Of a stretch of 64,000 nt of DNA, positions 56,004 through 64,000 are shown piece after piece. Location: positions 4,917,091-4,981,090 of the forward strand of contig NZ_KB912877.1 of assembly GCF_000383855.1 (NCBI RefSeq), written 5' to 3'. The position numbers and the translations under genes were made by a program. The first letter of the stretch is position 1. The number at the start of each line of letters is the position of its first letter. The notes below the pieces were generated by a model, which searched no databases, was not told the origin of the DNA, and saw nothing but the letters and a program-made list of their open reading frames with translations. The DNA is from Methylobacter marinus A45. GTDB lineage: Bacteria; Pseudomonadota; Gammaproteobacteria; Methylococcales; Methylomonadaceae.

Positions 56004-56084
56004 CCACGAAGGACACGAAGAGCACGAAGTTTTAAGCTATTGATTAACTTAATTTTTTCTTCGTGTCCTTCGTGATCTTCGTGG
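56004..56084. repeat. Inverted repeat of CACGAAG units
   Basis: CCACGAAGGACACGAAG plus AGCACGAAG (56004-56029) is inverted at 56059-56084 (CTTCGTGTCCTTCGTGATC, then TTCGTGG), about 22 of 26 bases matching, around a 29-bp AT-rich centre. This type of CACGAAG repeat is common in environmental genomes. The rest of 55917-56280 holds degenerate GGTTCCCACG palindromes and no gene. Confidence 0.7.
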
Positions 56085-56280
56085 TGAATAAGGCTTTTTA
56101 TGACGTTTTTCACTAATTCTTTCACAGCCTCTCCTCCGTGGGAACCCATACGGAGACTGAGCTGGGTACAACTCTATATTAATATGGAACACCTGCCTGC
56201 ATAGACCGAGTCCCTGGCTCCCATGCCCCTCCATGGGAACCGATACCGATTCGCCTCCGCCTTATCTTATTGCCGATCCC

Positions 56281-58242
56281 TCAATATTCATTCAACCAGT
56301 AAAACTGGAACGGCTGCAGAATCAGCTTGTCATCCTCTATGGTCGGCCGTTTGCCCGAGTATAAATCGGTCAACTGGCCGGACGAGCCGAAGCCCGTGTG
56401 AGCCAGGGTTTGCAGATCAAGAAACTGCGGTTCGGTGCTGAAATTGCTCAGTACCAGGATGCGTTCCGACGGGCGGTGGTGGTCGAAACGAATGAAACCG
56501 AACAGGTGTTCGTTGTCCGTATCGACCAGATAGCGATTGTTGAAATCGGCAAAGGCGGCGGTTTCCTTGCGTATCGAGATCATTTTCTTTAACGCCGTGA
56601 ACAGCGTGTACTCTATAGTGCCCTGCTTCTTGCGCAGCTCCGCGCGCTCCCAGTCGATTTTGGGCCGGTGTATCCAGCGGCTGTCGCCTGATTTCTCGGG
56701 GTCATTGAGATAACTGTAATCATTGAATGTCGCGATCTCATCGCCATAATACAGCAGCGGAATGCCGCCGAAGGACAGGATCAGGTTATGCAGCAGCAGG
56801 ATTTTATCGATCGCGGCCGCGATTTCCTGTTCATTGCCGGTCCGGGTTGCTTTTTCAAGTCCAGCCAGCGAAGCCAGTGAGCCTGAAATGCGCGCATCGC
56901 CGGTTTTGCCATTGCGCATGAACGGAGCGCCGCTGGCGAAAGAGCTTGGATAATTGCCGGTATAAAATTCGATTAAAAACCGCCGATGCGCGAAAGGCTC
57001 ATAGCCGGCTGCGACAATATCCGCATCATCAAATCCCAAGCCGATATCGTCATGGCAGCGCACATAGTTCAACCAGGTTGCGCGCTCGAGCTTGTCTGGC
57101 AGACTTTTCAGGCCCTGATGCAGCAATTTGACGTTCTGGGTGGCGACCGCATCCCATAGCAGCGCCATCAATGTGGCGTTATAGGCGATCTCGCATTCCT
57201 TGGCGATGATGGCGTCTTCGCCGAAATACTTGATGATTTCCACCGGCGCGACGATGGCTTCTGCGATAAACAGCGTGCCCGGCGCCGCGACCTGACAGCA
57301 GTCCTTCATCAATTGCAGCAGCAGATGGGCTTCGCGTTCATTCTGGCAAGTGGTGCCCATTTTCTTCCACAAAAAGGCCACCGCATCAAGCCGTATGACA
57401 TCGGCGCCCTGGTTGATCCAGAATAAAATGACATCAAGCATCTCGATAAAGACGGCAGGATTGCTGTAGTTCAGATCCCATTGGTAATCGTGAAAGACCG
57501 TCATGACCCATTTTTGCATGGCCTCGTTCCAGGTGAAATTGCCCGGACTGGATTCCGGAAAAACCTCCGGCATGCTCTGCTCGAACATGTCGGGAATTTC
57601 GCGGTTGTCAAAAATGTAGTAGTAATCCTGATATTTTTTGTCGCCGGCCATGGCCTTCTGCGCCCATTCGTGTTCTTCGGAAGTGTGGTTAAGGACCACG
57701 TCCAGCACCAGCAGAATGTCACGCTTGCTGAATTCGTCGGCGATCAGCTGCAGATCGGACAGCGAGCCGACCCGATCGTCGATTTCACGGAAATTGCTGA
57801 CCGCATAGCCGCCGTCGCTTTTACCGACCGGACACTTCAGGATCGGCATGATATGCACGAGATTGACGCCCAGCTCCTGAAAATAAGCCGTCTTCTCGGC
57901 CAGATTGTGTAAATTGCCGGCGAAGCCGGCGCTGTAAAGCGCCATGCCGACCCATTGCTGGCTTAAAAACCAGTTGTGATCCTTTTCCCGGGCAAGGTCA
58001 AGCTCCTTCAGCTTTCTTGAACGATTCATGTATTTCTTCACCAACGTCTCAACCAGGCGCGTCATCTGGTATTTAAAATCATCCCGCTGGCCGTAGAGAA
58101 GCTCGAAAAGAATATGGATGGCGTAGAAATTGGCACCTAGGCGCGTATAAAAATGCTGCAGTTCCTGTCGTCGCTCGTGAATATTCGGCTCCAGTTCGCT
58201 AAGAATTTCATTCAGTAATGAATGGGAAATCTGTTCGTACAT
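56281..58242 (-). CDS. ams: Amylosucrase
   Basis: A GH13 enzyme that transfers glucose from sucrose to a growing alpha-1,4-glucan (or hydrolyses sucrose). The 653-aa protein has the amylosucrase N-terminal helical domain (about 1-90). The GH13 barrel follows with VLNHTSEEHEWA, the nucleophile region GADVIRLDAVAF, the acid LFIAEAIVA and the transition-state aspartate RCHDDIGLG. It closes a four-gene sucrose operon, linking sucrose to glycogen-like storage. It starts 20 bp after the fructokinase gene. Confidence 0.95.
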   Translation of the reverse strand: MYEQISHSLLNEILSELEPNIHERRQELQHFYTRLGANFYAIHILFELLYGQRDDFKYQMTRLVETLVKKYMNRSRKLKELDLAREKDHNWFLSQQWVGMALYSAGFAGNLHNLAEKTAYFQELGVNLVHIMPILKCPVGKSDGGYAVSNFREIDDRVGSLSDLQLIADEFSKRDILLVLDVVLNHTSEEHEWAQKAMAGDKKYQDYYYIFDNREIPDMFEQSMPEVFPESSPGNFTWNEAMQKWVMTVFHDYQWDLNYSNPAVFIEMLDVILFWINQGADVIRLDAVAFLWKKMGTTCQNEREAHLLLQLMKDCCQVAAPGTLFIAEAIVAPVEIIKYFGEDAIIAKECEIAYNATLMALLWDAVATQNVKLLHQGLKSLPDKLERATWLNYVRCHDDIGLGFDDADIVAAGYEPFAHRRFLIEFYTGNYPSSFASGAPFMRNGKTGDARISGSLASLAGLEKATRTGNEQEIAAAIDKILLLHNLILSFGGIPLLYYGDEIATFNDYSYLNDPEKSGDSRWIHRPKIDWERAELRKKQGTIEYTLFTALKKMISIRKETAAFADFNNRYLVDTDNEHLFGFIRFDHHRPSERILVLSNFSTEPQFLDLQTLAHTGFGSSGQLTDLYSGKRPTIEDDKLILQPFQFYWLNEY

Positions 58243-58261
58243 GCTTCTCTCTTTAAATGAA

Positions 58262-59149
58262 TTAGGTTAACGCCCAGGCATCGATAAATGGCTGGTAGAA
58301 ATTATTATCCTGAACCGTAGCGCCGCGCCGGCCGACCAATGCCGAAGCAAAACTCTGCGCACGTTCCATCGTCAGCCGCAAGTTCCAGCCCCGGTTAATC
58401 CCGAGCAGCAAAACCGCCGCAAAGGCATCGCCGGCACCGACCGTATCGACGACCTGTAAGGCCGGCGACGGCGCCACATCGACCTGGTTTCCCGCCGCAT
58501 CAATCGCCAGCGCCCCCTGCTCCCCGCAAGTCACGATCAGCCCCTCCAGGCCATGAGCCGACTGAAACGCGCGCATATCGATTTTAATATCGCCCGAAAC
58601 CGCTTGCAGCGCCGCCAGTTCGTGATGATTGAGCTTGACCCAGTCGGCATCGTCAAGCAGCCGCAGCACCTCGGCCTTGTCCCACCACGGCGCGCGCAGA
58701 TTGACATCCAGAAATACCTTGCCGCGATGCCTGGCTTTCAAGACCGCCAGCGCCTGTCTGGAGACTTCGTGCCGTACCGCCAGCGTGCCGTGGTATAGCA
58801 GGCCGCCAAAGTGTTCGGTATCGAGCTCATCGGCGGCAATGAAGTCATAGGCTTGGGCCGGCAGGATCGCATAACGGGGTTCACCGTCGTCAATCATGAC
58901 CTGCACCGACCCGGTAGGGTGCTCGCTGTCGCGTTGCAGGCCCGACAAATCCATGCCCCAGGCCTGCATGGCCGTTGCGATCGCATCGCCCAGCGGATCC
59001 TTGCCGACCCGGCTGATAAAATGCGGCGCCTGGGCAAAAGCCTGCAGATGCCAGGCGACGTTGAACGGTGCACCGCCCAGTACACAGCTGCCGTCGGGAA
59101 AATGGTCGAACAGCACTTCGCCGAACAGGTTAATAGGTTTGTTAGTCAT
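58262..59149 (-). CDS. Fructokinase (PfkB/ribokinase family)
   Basis: Phosphorylates fructose released by amylosucrase, returning it to the fructose phosphate pool. The 295-aa protein has INLFGEVLFDHFPDG near the N-terminus (PfkB type), FNVAWHLQAFA, and the ATP/active-site signature VDTVGAGDAFAAVLL with the catalytic aspartate. It overlaps the sucrose phosphatase gene by 8 bases. Confidence 0.94.
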   Translation of the reverse strand: MTNKPINLFGEVLFDHFPDGSCVLGGAPFNVAWHLQAFAQAPHFISRVGKDPLGDAIATAMQAWGMDLSGLQRDSEHPTGSVQVMIDDGEPRYAILPAQAYDFIAADELDTEHFGGLLYHGTLAVRHEVSRQALAVLKARHRGKVFLDVNLRAPWWDKAEVLRLLDDADWVKLNHHELAALQAVSGDIKIDMRAFQSAHGLEGLIVTCGEQGALAIDAAGNQVDVAPSPALQVVDTVGAGDAFAAVLLLGINRGWNLRLTMERAQSFASALVGRRGATVQDNNFYQPFIDAWALT

Positions 59150-59990
59150 CAGTTTTCATCCATTGTTCCGTATGCGGCAAATAATGCGCGACACCTTCTA
59201 AAATACCGGCGCCGTAATTGCCGTTCATGCCCATAAAACCGCCTTTGGCCAGATAAAGCGCGCTGTCTGTCGAGTGTTGCCTGGCCAGTTCCCGCGCTTG
59301 CTTGCGCACTTCGTCGCTGGCGTTGGCCACCAGCACCGAGCGGATGGGGCTGGTCAACACCGGCAGGTCGTTGCCGCTGTCGCCGGCGAAGACGGTATTT
59401 TCGATACCGAATCCCAGTTCCCGCATCAGAAATTCGATGGCATGGAATTTGGTGGCGCTGGCCGGCAACACATCCAGCAATCCGATGTTCGCGGCCTCGT
59501 CGACGCTGTAAATCAGATCGGCCCTAATGGCCTGTTGCGCCAGCAGGTCGCGCATGGCCGCCAGTAACCGGGGTAAATCGATCTCGATCGGCACATAGTA
59601 ACTGAGCTTGAAGCGGTTTTGCTTGGCGCTTTCCTGCAATGTCAGGCCGGCCAAAGGCTCAAACAACCGTTGCATATCGTCGTGCTCCCGGCCGGCCCAA
59701 TCGGGCGCGATGGCTTCCGCCCACTGCGGCCATTCGCGCCAGCCATCTGCGGTTATCGCATAAATGCTGGTGCCGACATCGCCGATGACGAAATCGGGCC
59801 GCGGCAGCCGGTAGTCGGCCATCGCCTGCTCGACCAGGGCCTTGTGCCGGCCCGAGACATAGGCCAGCACGACTTCCGCGCGCTCAGCCAGGACCTTGAA
59901 CAGCGCTCTGGCCGAGGCCGACTCCGGCGCGCTGCCATTCGGCAGCAGGGTGCGGTCCAGATCGGTACAGATTAACAGTCGTTCAGTCAT
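59142..59990 (-). CDS. Sucrose-phosphate phosphatase-like HAD hydrolase
   Basis: A HAD-superfamily phosphatase of the Cof/SPP type that should release sucrose from sucrose 6-phosphate. The nucleophile motif is CTDLDRTLLP; the late motif is VFAGDSGNDLPVL. Start ATG 59990 (MTERLL), overlapping the synthase stop by 8 bases; an ATG at 60008 is also in frame. About 282 aa. The function is inferred from the operon; mannosyl-phosphoglycerate phosphatases look similar. Confidence 0.9.
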   Translation of the reverse strand: MTERLLICTDLDRTLLPNGSAPESASARALFKVLAERAEVVLAYVSGRHKALVEQAMADYRLPRPDFVIGDVGTSIYAITADGWREWPQWAEAIAPDWAGREHDDMQRLFEPLAGLTLQESAKQNRFKLSYYVPIEIDLPRLLAAMRDLLAQQAIRADLIYSVDEAANIGLLDVLPASATKFHAIEFLMRELGFGIENTVFAGDSGNDLPVLTSPIRSVLVANASDEVRKQARELARQHSTDSALYLAKGGFMGMNGNYGAGILEGVAHYLPHTEQWMKTDD

Positions 59991-62127
59991 TATTGTTGAA
60001 GAAGTCATAGTGTTCTATCGCTTCGATAATGCCCAAGGCATGAGGTTGTTGTGCAAAATAGATCCGTTCCAGTTCATCGAGCTGCGACAGTTCCTCGCGA
60101 TGCCGGTTGGCCACGACCACGGCCAGCGTGTTGCCGCGCATCATGTCCTCGTCGGCGCCTGAGCCGCCGGCGACCAGTATCTTGCCCAGCGGAATATTCC
60201 ATTGCTGGGCGAAATAGCGCAAAGCCAGGCCCTTGGAAGCGCGCACCGGCACGATATCGAAATATTGTCCGAAAGACAGCTGGGCGTTGACGACTTGTTC
60301 CTCATGACGCAGCCGTGCATTGATCTCATCCGGGGGCGGCGCGATGTCGGAATTGTATTGGAATGAAATCTTGTAGCGGCTTTGTTCGCTCTTCGGCTGC
60401 AGGGTCAGCCCGGGTATTTCGCCCACAATCCTGCGAATGGCGCCCGGATTCCAGTAATGATCGATATGCCGGGCCCAGGCCGTGTCGGCGGTGATATGCG
60501 GCGTGTAATAAATCTCCGTGCCGAGACTGGTAATCAATACGTCCGGCGTCGGAATACGGTGTTTCTTCAGCACCGCCAGGGCCGAATCGAGCCGGCGCCC
60601 GGTCGCAATGCCGAAAAAGAAGTGCCGGCGCTTGTCGCGGATATAGCGGGCGAACTCCTGCAAGCCTTCCGGATTTCCGAGCAGGCTCTGGTCGATATCA
60701 CTGAAGATGGCCCGGTCCTGGTAACGCAGGGAAATACGCGGCCGGGAGATTTTGGGCAGCGGCATCTGCTGGCCGAGCAACGGCTTGATGGCATTCAGGT
60801 AATTTTCGGCATGGGCCTGCCAGGAATAATATTGGCGCACATTGGCCAGGCCGTTTTCGGAAAAGGTCTGCCACTGCTGCCGATCGCTGATGATCGTCAT
60901 CAGCGCTTCGGCCAGCGCCTGCTTATCGAGCGGATCGATGAGCAGGCCATTATGGCAATTGCCGATAATATCGACCGGGCCGCCGTTTTCAGTCGCGACT
61001 AACGGCAGGCCGCAGGCGGCCGCTTCCAGCAGGGTCAGGCCGAACGGCTCGGTCAATGCCGGGTTGACGAATACGCCTTTTGATGAAGCCGCCAGACGGT
61101 AGATAGCCGGCACTTCTTCCTGGCTGTGATGTTTGGGGATGGCGATACGCCCATAGAGATCGTAATAATCGATCAGGAGTAAAATGTCCGTCAACACGGA
61201 CTGGGCGCCCTCGTCCATTTCACGGATATCATCACGGTTCCCGGCCACAATGACCAGATTGGCCAGTTGCTGCAAGTCCGGGCATTCGCCGTACGCTTCG
61301 ATCAGTGTGGTGATGTTTTTGCGCACGTCGGGGCGCGAGAGCGCCAGGATCATGGGATTTTCGGGTTTGTTTAAAAAGCGCGCCAGACTGTCGTTAAACG
61401 CCGTGTTTTCCTCCGAGCCGTTCGGCGGATGAAACTGGTCCAGATCGGTGCCGGGCGGAATGACCACCATGCGCTCAGGGTGGTAATAATCGTAAAGCTC
61501 GTATTGTTCGGCGATTTCGTTGTGCGTGCTGGTAATGACCAGCTCCGCATTGGCCAGAATATCTTCCTCGGCATTGATCCGGCGGGACAGATGGTAACGC
61601 TGCTCGATCATGTCGCCGTGCAACCCCATGGCCAGCAGCCTGCCGCGCTTGTCGCGCCCCAGCGAATGGCCGGTATGAATCAACGGGATACCGGTCAGGT
61701 GGGCAATGCGTATGGCCACATAGCCGGCATCGGCGTAATGGCTGTGCAGCACATCGGGCATGCGCGGCTGTTGATGCAGCCATTGCAGCAGATTGTCGGC
61801 GAAGATATCCAGATAATCCCAGAGTTCCTCTTTTCGGAAATATCCGTCCGGACCGGCGGCAATCCGGATGATATTAGCCTTGCCCTGAAGCGTCTCAGAC
61901 GGTTCGCCGTAATCGGCGCTGAGATTGGGATCGATAATTTGCCGGGTTACCAGATCGACACGCTCGACATCTTCCCGAAGCGCCAGAGCACGGGCCAGGT
62001 CGACGACATATTTGGTTTGTCCGCCAGTGTCGGCATCGCGGCCGAGTTCTAGATCATGACCTCGAATCAGGCCGTGAACACTGATCAAAAGTAGATAAAG
62101 AGGATCTGTTTTGCCTGTCATAACCAT
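59983..62127 (-). CDS. sps: Sucrose-phosphate synthase with C-terminal phosphatase-like domain
   Basis: Makes sucrose 6-phosphate from UDP-glucose and fructose 6-phosphate. The 714-aa protein has a GT4 fold: VHGLIRGHDLELGRDADTGGQ near the N-terminus (substrate loop), PLIHTGHSLGRDKRGRL, and the NDP-sugar motif PALTEPFGLTLLEAAACGLP. From about residue 465 an SPP/HAD-like domain follows (AIFSDIDQSLLGN, then VAGGSGADEDMM); its second-aspartate motif DxDxS differs slightly from the DLDRT of the separate phosphatase. ATG 62121 is an alternative start. First gene of the operon; sucrose is a compatible solute in methanotrophs. Confidence 0.95.
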   Translation of the reverse strand: MVMTGKTDPLYLLLISVHGLIRGHDLELGRDADTGGQTKYVVDLARALALREDVERVDLVTRQIIDPNLSADYGEPSETLQGKANIIRIAAGPDGYFRKEELWDYLDIFADNLLQWLHQQPRMPDVLHSHYADAGYVAIRIAHLTGIPLIHTGHSLGRDKRGRLLAMGLHGDMIEQRYHLSRRINAEEDILANAELVITSTHNEIAEQYELYDYYHPERMVVIPPGTDLDQFHPPNGSEENTAFNDSLARFLNKPENPMILALSRPDVRKNITTLIEAYGECPDLQQLANLVIVAGNRDDIREMDEGAQSVLTDILLLIDYYDLYGRIAIPKHHSQEEVPAIYRLAASSKGVFVNPALTEPFGLTLLEAAACGLPLVATENGGPVDIIGNCHNGLLIDPLDKQALAEALMTIISDRQQWQTFSENGLANVRQYYSWQAHAENYLNAIKPLLGQQMPLPKISRPRISLRYQDRAIFSDIDQSLLGNPEGLQEFARYIRDKRRHFFFGIATGRRLDSALAVLKKHRIPTPDVLITSLGTEIYYTPHITADTAWARHIDHYWNPGAIRRIVGEIPGLTLQPKSEQSRYKISFQYNSDIAPPPDEINARLRHEEQVVNAQLSFGQYFDIVPVRASKGLALRYFAQQWNIPLGKILVAGGSGADEDMMRGNTLAVVVANRHREELSQLDELERIYFAQQPHALGIIEAIEHYDFFNNND

Positions 62128-62275
62128 TCCGTTCAGCTAAAGGTTGATAGGTTTTTCGCATTCCTTTTTCATCTTACCTGTTTTTGGCATGGAAATTGAA
62201 TTTTTTGCCGTTGCTAAAACGACCGAGCATGCCTTGATTTCGTCCGGAAGCACTGATTTTCCCTTGCCTCCGAGT

Positions 62276-63145
62276 CTATTCCTTTTTTTGAATCAGCCAG
62301 TAAGTGACGCCCAATGCAACGACAACCAGGGCCGACGCGCTGACATACTCGCTGGACAGGTGTTTATAATCGAAAACAATGACTTTTCGCGAAATCGCCA
62401 TCAAAGCGGTTGCCACCACCAGCTTGACGGGAATCACATCGCTGCGGATATACAAGGTAATATTCAGAAAAATTTCAATGGCGATCAACACGGCCAGGAA
62501 GGCGCCGAAAGTATCCAGGATGTCATCGATGGTCATCAGCAAAAAAGGCGGCGATATCATTTTCTCGTAAATTACATAAATGACATCGACAATACCGAGC
62601 AGAATCACAAAAACCATCAATAACGCCAGAAACTTGACCCCTGAGCGAATCGTGCGGTGCAATAATTGAATGACCGGATCCTCATGATCCATGGGCAATT
62701 CTTCGTGCTTTACCTCACTCACATGCCGGATCAGTTTGCCGCGCAAAAGATGGATTAACGGGCTGATAATGCCCTTGTTTAAAGCGATGCCCTCCGGGGT
62801 AAAATCCTTGTCGAGAATGTGGCTGAAGCCCTTGATACTGGTCAAATCGAAGTCGTCCAGCTTTTCGAACCCCATGCTCCAGTAAGGAAACTCCCGTTCA
62901 TCAATGGTTCTTTTTTCCAGCAGGGTAACGTCTTTATGGCGTTTATCATTCCGGATTTTTTCAAAAACATCGTTGACAGTTTCATCCTCGCCTTCCAGGA
63001 TCTGAAAAAAAGTCCTGCGTAAATAAATAAGGACACCGGTGATATCCCGGGCACTGTTATTGGTACGACAGGTTTTCAAAAGCCCTAACAGGTCTTCGGC
63101 ACTCCAGTCCTTTAACGCTGTGCTTGCATAAATCAATCTGATCAT
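62276..63145 (-). CDS. BLUF photoreceptor fused to a PsiE-like membrane domain
   Basis: A 289-aa protein. Residues 1-95 form a BLUF blue-light FAD sensor: flavin-site Tyr in MIRLIYAS, Asn in ARDITGVL (preceded by NN), Gln in FFQILEGE and the Trp/Met pair in YWSMGFEK. After a linker (about 95-155), four predicted transmembrane helices (about 168-285; FLALLMVFVILLGIVDVIYVIYEK to LVVVALGVTYWL) resemble PsiE, a phosphate-starvation membrane protein of unknown function. The start at 63145 was chosen because MIRLIYAS is the usual BLUF N-terminus; ATG 63160 adds five residues. A fusion I do not recall as well described. Confidence 0.87.
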   Translation of the reverse strand: MIRLIYASTALKDWSAEDLLGLLKTCRTNNSARDITGVLIYLRRTFFQILEGEDETVNDVFEKIRNDKRHKDVTLLEKRTIDEREFPYWSMGFEKLDDFDLTSIKGFSHILDKDFTPEGIALNKGIISPLIHLLRGKLIRHVSEVKHEELPMDHEDPVIQLLHRTIRSGVKFLALLMVFVILLGIVDVIYVIYEKMISPPFLLMTIDDILDTFGAFLAVLIAIEIFLNITLYIRSDVIPVKLVVATALMAISRKVIVFDYKHLSSEYVSASALVVVALGVTYWLIQKKE

Positions 63146-63164
63146 ATTTACCTTCCTCATAGCG

Positions 63165-63315
63165 CTAGGAGACTGTCGGATTATGATTCATCAGGATTAG
63201 TAAGACATTGAAATAATTTGAAAAATATTTTCCTAACAAAAAGCTGTTAAAAAATTTATTTTTCAAAATCAATGTCTTACGTTTTTTTTGCTTTTTAAAT
63301 CCGACAGGTTCCTAG
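63165..63315. mobile_element. MITE-like inverted-repeat element, 151 bp
   Basis: Ends CTAGGA-GACTGTCGGATT and AATCCGACAGGT-TCCTAG are inverted copies, with GTAAGACATTGA (about 63200-63211) and TCAATGTCTTAC as an exact inner pair, and similar AT-rich flanks. There is no coding capacity. It lies 20 bp upstream of the BLUF-PsiE start and may carry its promoter. No target duplication is evident to me. The remaining 63316-63530 is AT-rich and apparently empty. Confidence 0.7.
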
Positions 63316-63601
63316 ACTTTAATTATCGTACAAGATTCCTGGAGCTAGAGGGTCATATTCAAGCAGTCCCGCATTTTTCTGTTTTCACAGCAGAATAGAC
63401 AACCGATAGTTGGCTGCGTCATGCTTGTTGAATCATTTGCGATAGAAGCATTTAGACAATTACCCTTTTTAAATTGCCGAATTTGAGCTAGACTAAAAAA
63501 CGCTATCGACCCGAACCTTATGGACAACACGTGATGGACAACACCTCTCGGACCTCCCCAAACGCCCCGCTCAATAAGCTCTTATTCCCGACCGCTCCCG
63601 C

Positions 63602-64000
63602 ATGCTGACGATCCAACCCCATCAGCTCAGCCTGCTCGACCAGCACCAGGAACAGCGATTCCGCGCCACCCTGTGCCGGCATATCCAGCAGACCTATCCG
63701 GCCTATGCCCGGCTGTCGCCAATCACGCTGACCCGCCTGATCGGCTTCGGCCTGGCGCGGGCGCGCTGTTACGGCTTCACCTGGCAAGCCAGCCTGGGGG
63801 CGTTCGTCTACCTGATGGCGGCCGTCGCGCCGGACTTTGATCGGCACCCGGCCATCCATGCGCTGCTGGTCAATACCGCGCTGCCGGTCGAAGGCCGTCT
63901 CGCGGCCCTGACCGAGCGGCTGCCCCCGGGCGTTTGGACGGAAGCTGGCCGCGCAGCTGGCACGATAGGCTGGTTTCTCAGCCAGGACAGCTTCGGGCTG
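63602..64000 (+). CDS. Unidentified protein, N-terminal part (runs off window)
   Basis: Open frame of 133 codons from ATG 63602 to the window end, GC-rich, with good codon periodicity. It begins MLTIQPHQLSLLDQHQEQRF. It faintly resembles small helical proteins encoded beside type VI secretion VgrG/effector genes (aromatic YGFTWQASLGAFVYLM followed by FDRHP), but I cannot confirm this. Its start overlaps the stop of a short frame that begins at 63534 (MDNTSRTSPNAPLN), preceded by a 14-bp tandem repeat (ATGGACAACAC at 63520 and 63534). Confidence 0.6.
   Translation, partial: MLTIQPHQLSLLDQHQEQRFRATLCRHIQQTYPAYARLSPITLTRLIGFGLARARCYGFTWQASLGAFVYLMAAVAPDFDRHPAIHALLVNTALPVEGRLAALTERLPPGVWTEAGRAAGTIGWFLSQDSFGL

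Noticed and set aside
63518..63859. A 113-codon minus-strand frame near the right edge
   Set aside because: Shadow of the plus-strand frame that starts at 63602 and shows better coding character.
1..64000. CRISPR arrays
   Set aside because: Despite the CARF-like domain I saw no series of regularly spaced direct repeats and no cas genes.

Overview
The window looks like chromosomal DNA of a gammaproteobacterial (type I) methanotroph, probably order Methylococcales. This is an inference. It rests mainly on the sucrose operon at 56.3-62.1 kb (sucrose-phosphate synthase, sucrose phosphatase, fructokinase, amylosucrase), an arrangement known from halotolerant methanotrophs, together with gammaproteobacterial housekeeping genes (sdhCDAB-sdhE-ygfX, ygfZ, ychF, ctaA, birA-coaX, fbp). 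No methane oxidation gene lies in the window.

Layout. 0-7.3 kb: a type I restriction-modification operon (hsdR, hsdM, partial hsdS; minus strand). It is preceded by a regulator joining a CARF-like sensor to a sigma-54 AAA+ activator. A near-consensus -24/-12 promoter starts at the base after the regulator's stop codon and points into hsdR. A second -24/-12 promoter lies upstream of the regulator and faces a response regulator-GGDEF gene (7.57-8.5 kb). 8.5-10 kb: two identical tRNA-Met genes and ychF. 10-16 kb: the succinate dehydrogenase operon, running without a gap through sdhE and ygfX into an HDOD gene (frameshifted) and a GAF-GGDEF gene. 16.2-19.1 kb: ygfZ, an intact HDOD gene and ctaA. 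19.5-23.4 kb: five same-strand genes with four attC-like sites and no integrase, so a cluster of integron cassettes. 23.8-28.8 kb: birA-coaX-SPOR and motA-motB-PilZ. 29.5-36.1 kb: a TetR regulator and a tripartite RND efflux system. 36.2-38.7 kb: a Rieske protein and a DsbA-family gene cut cleanly by an IS1380-type element with a 4-bp target duplication. 38.7-48.4 kb: envelope and metabolic genes (DUF255-DsbD fusion, GH17-like glucanase, L,D-transpeptidase, esterase, epimerase). 48.4-55.9 kb: fructose bisphosphatase, DUF523/DUF1722, then an FHA, Ser/Thr kinase, PP2C, glutaredoxin series. 56.3-62.1 kb: the sucrose operon. 62.3-64 kb: a BLUF-PsiE fusion, a palindromic MITE-like element, and an unidentified gene running off the end.

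Strongest lead: the 5.7-7.5 kb arrangement. If read correctly, restriction-modification here is not constitutive but switched on through sigma-54 by a CARF sensor, which suggests ligand-induced (cyclic oligonucleotide or RNA-end) restriction. The integron cassette cluster and the light-sensor/PsiE fusion come next. Palindromic dispersed repeats are common between genes.
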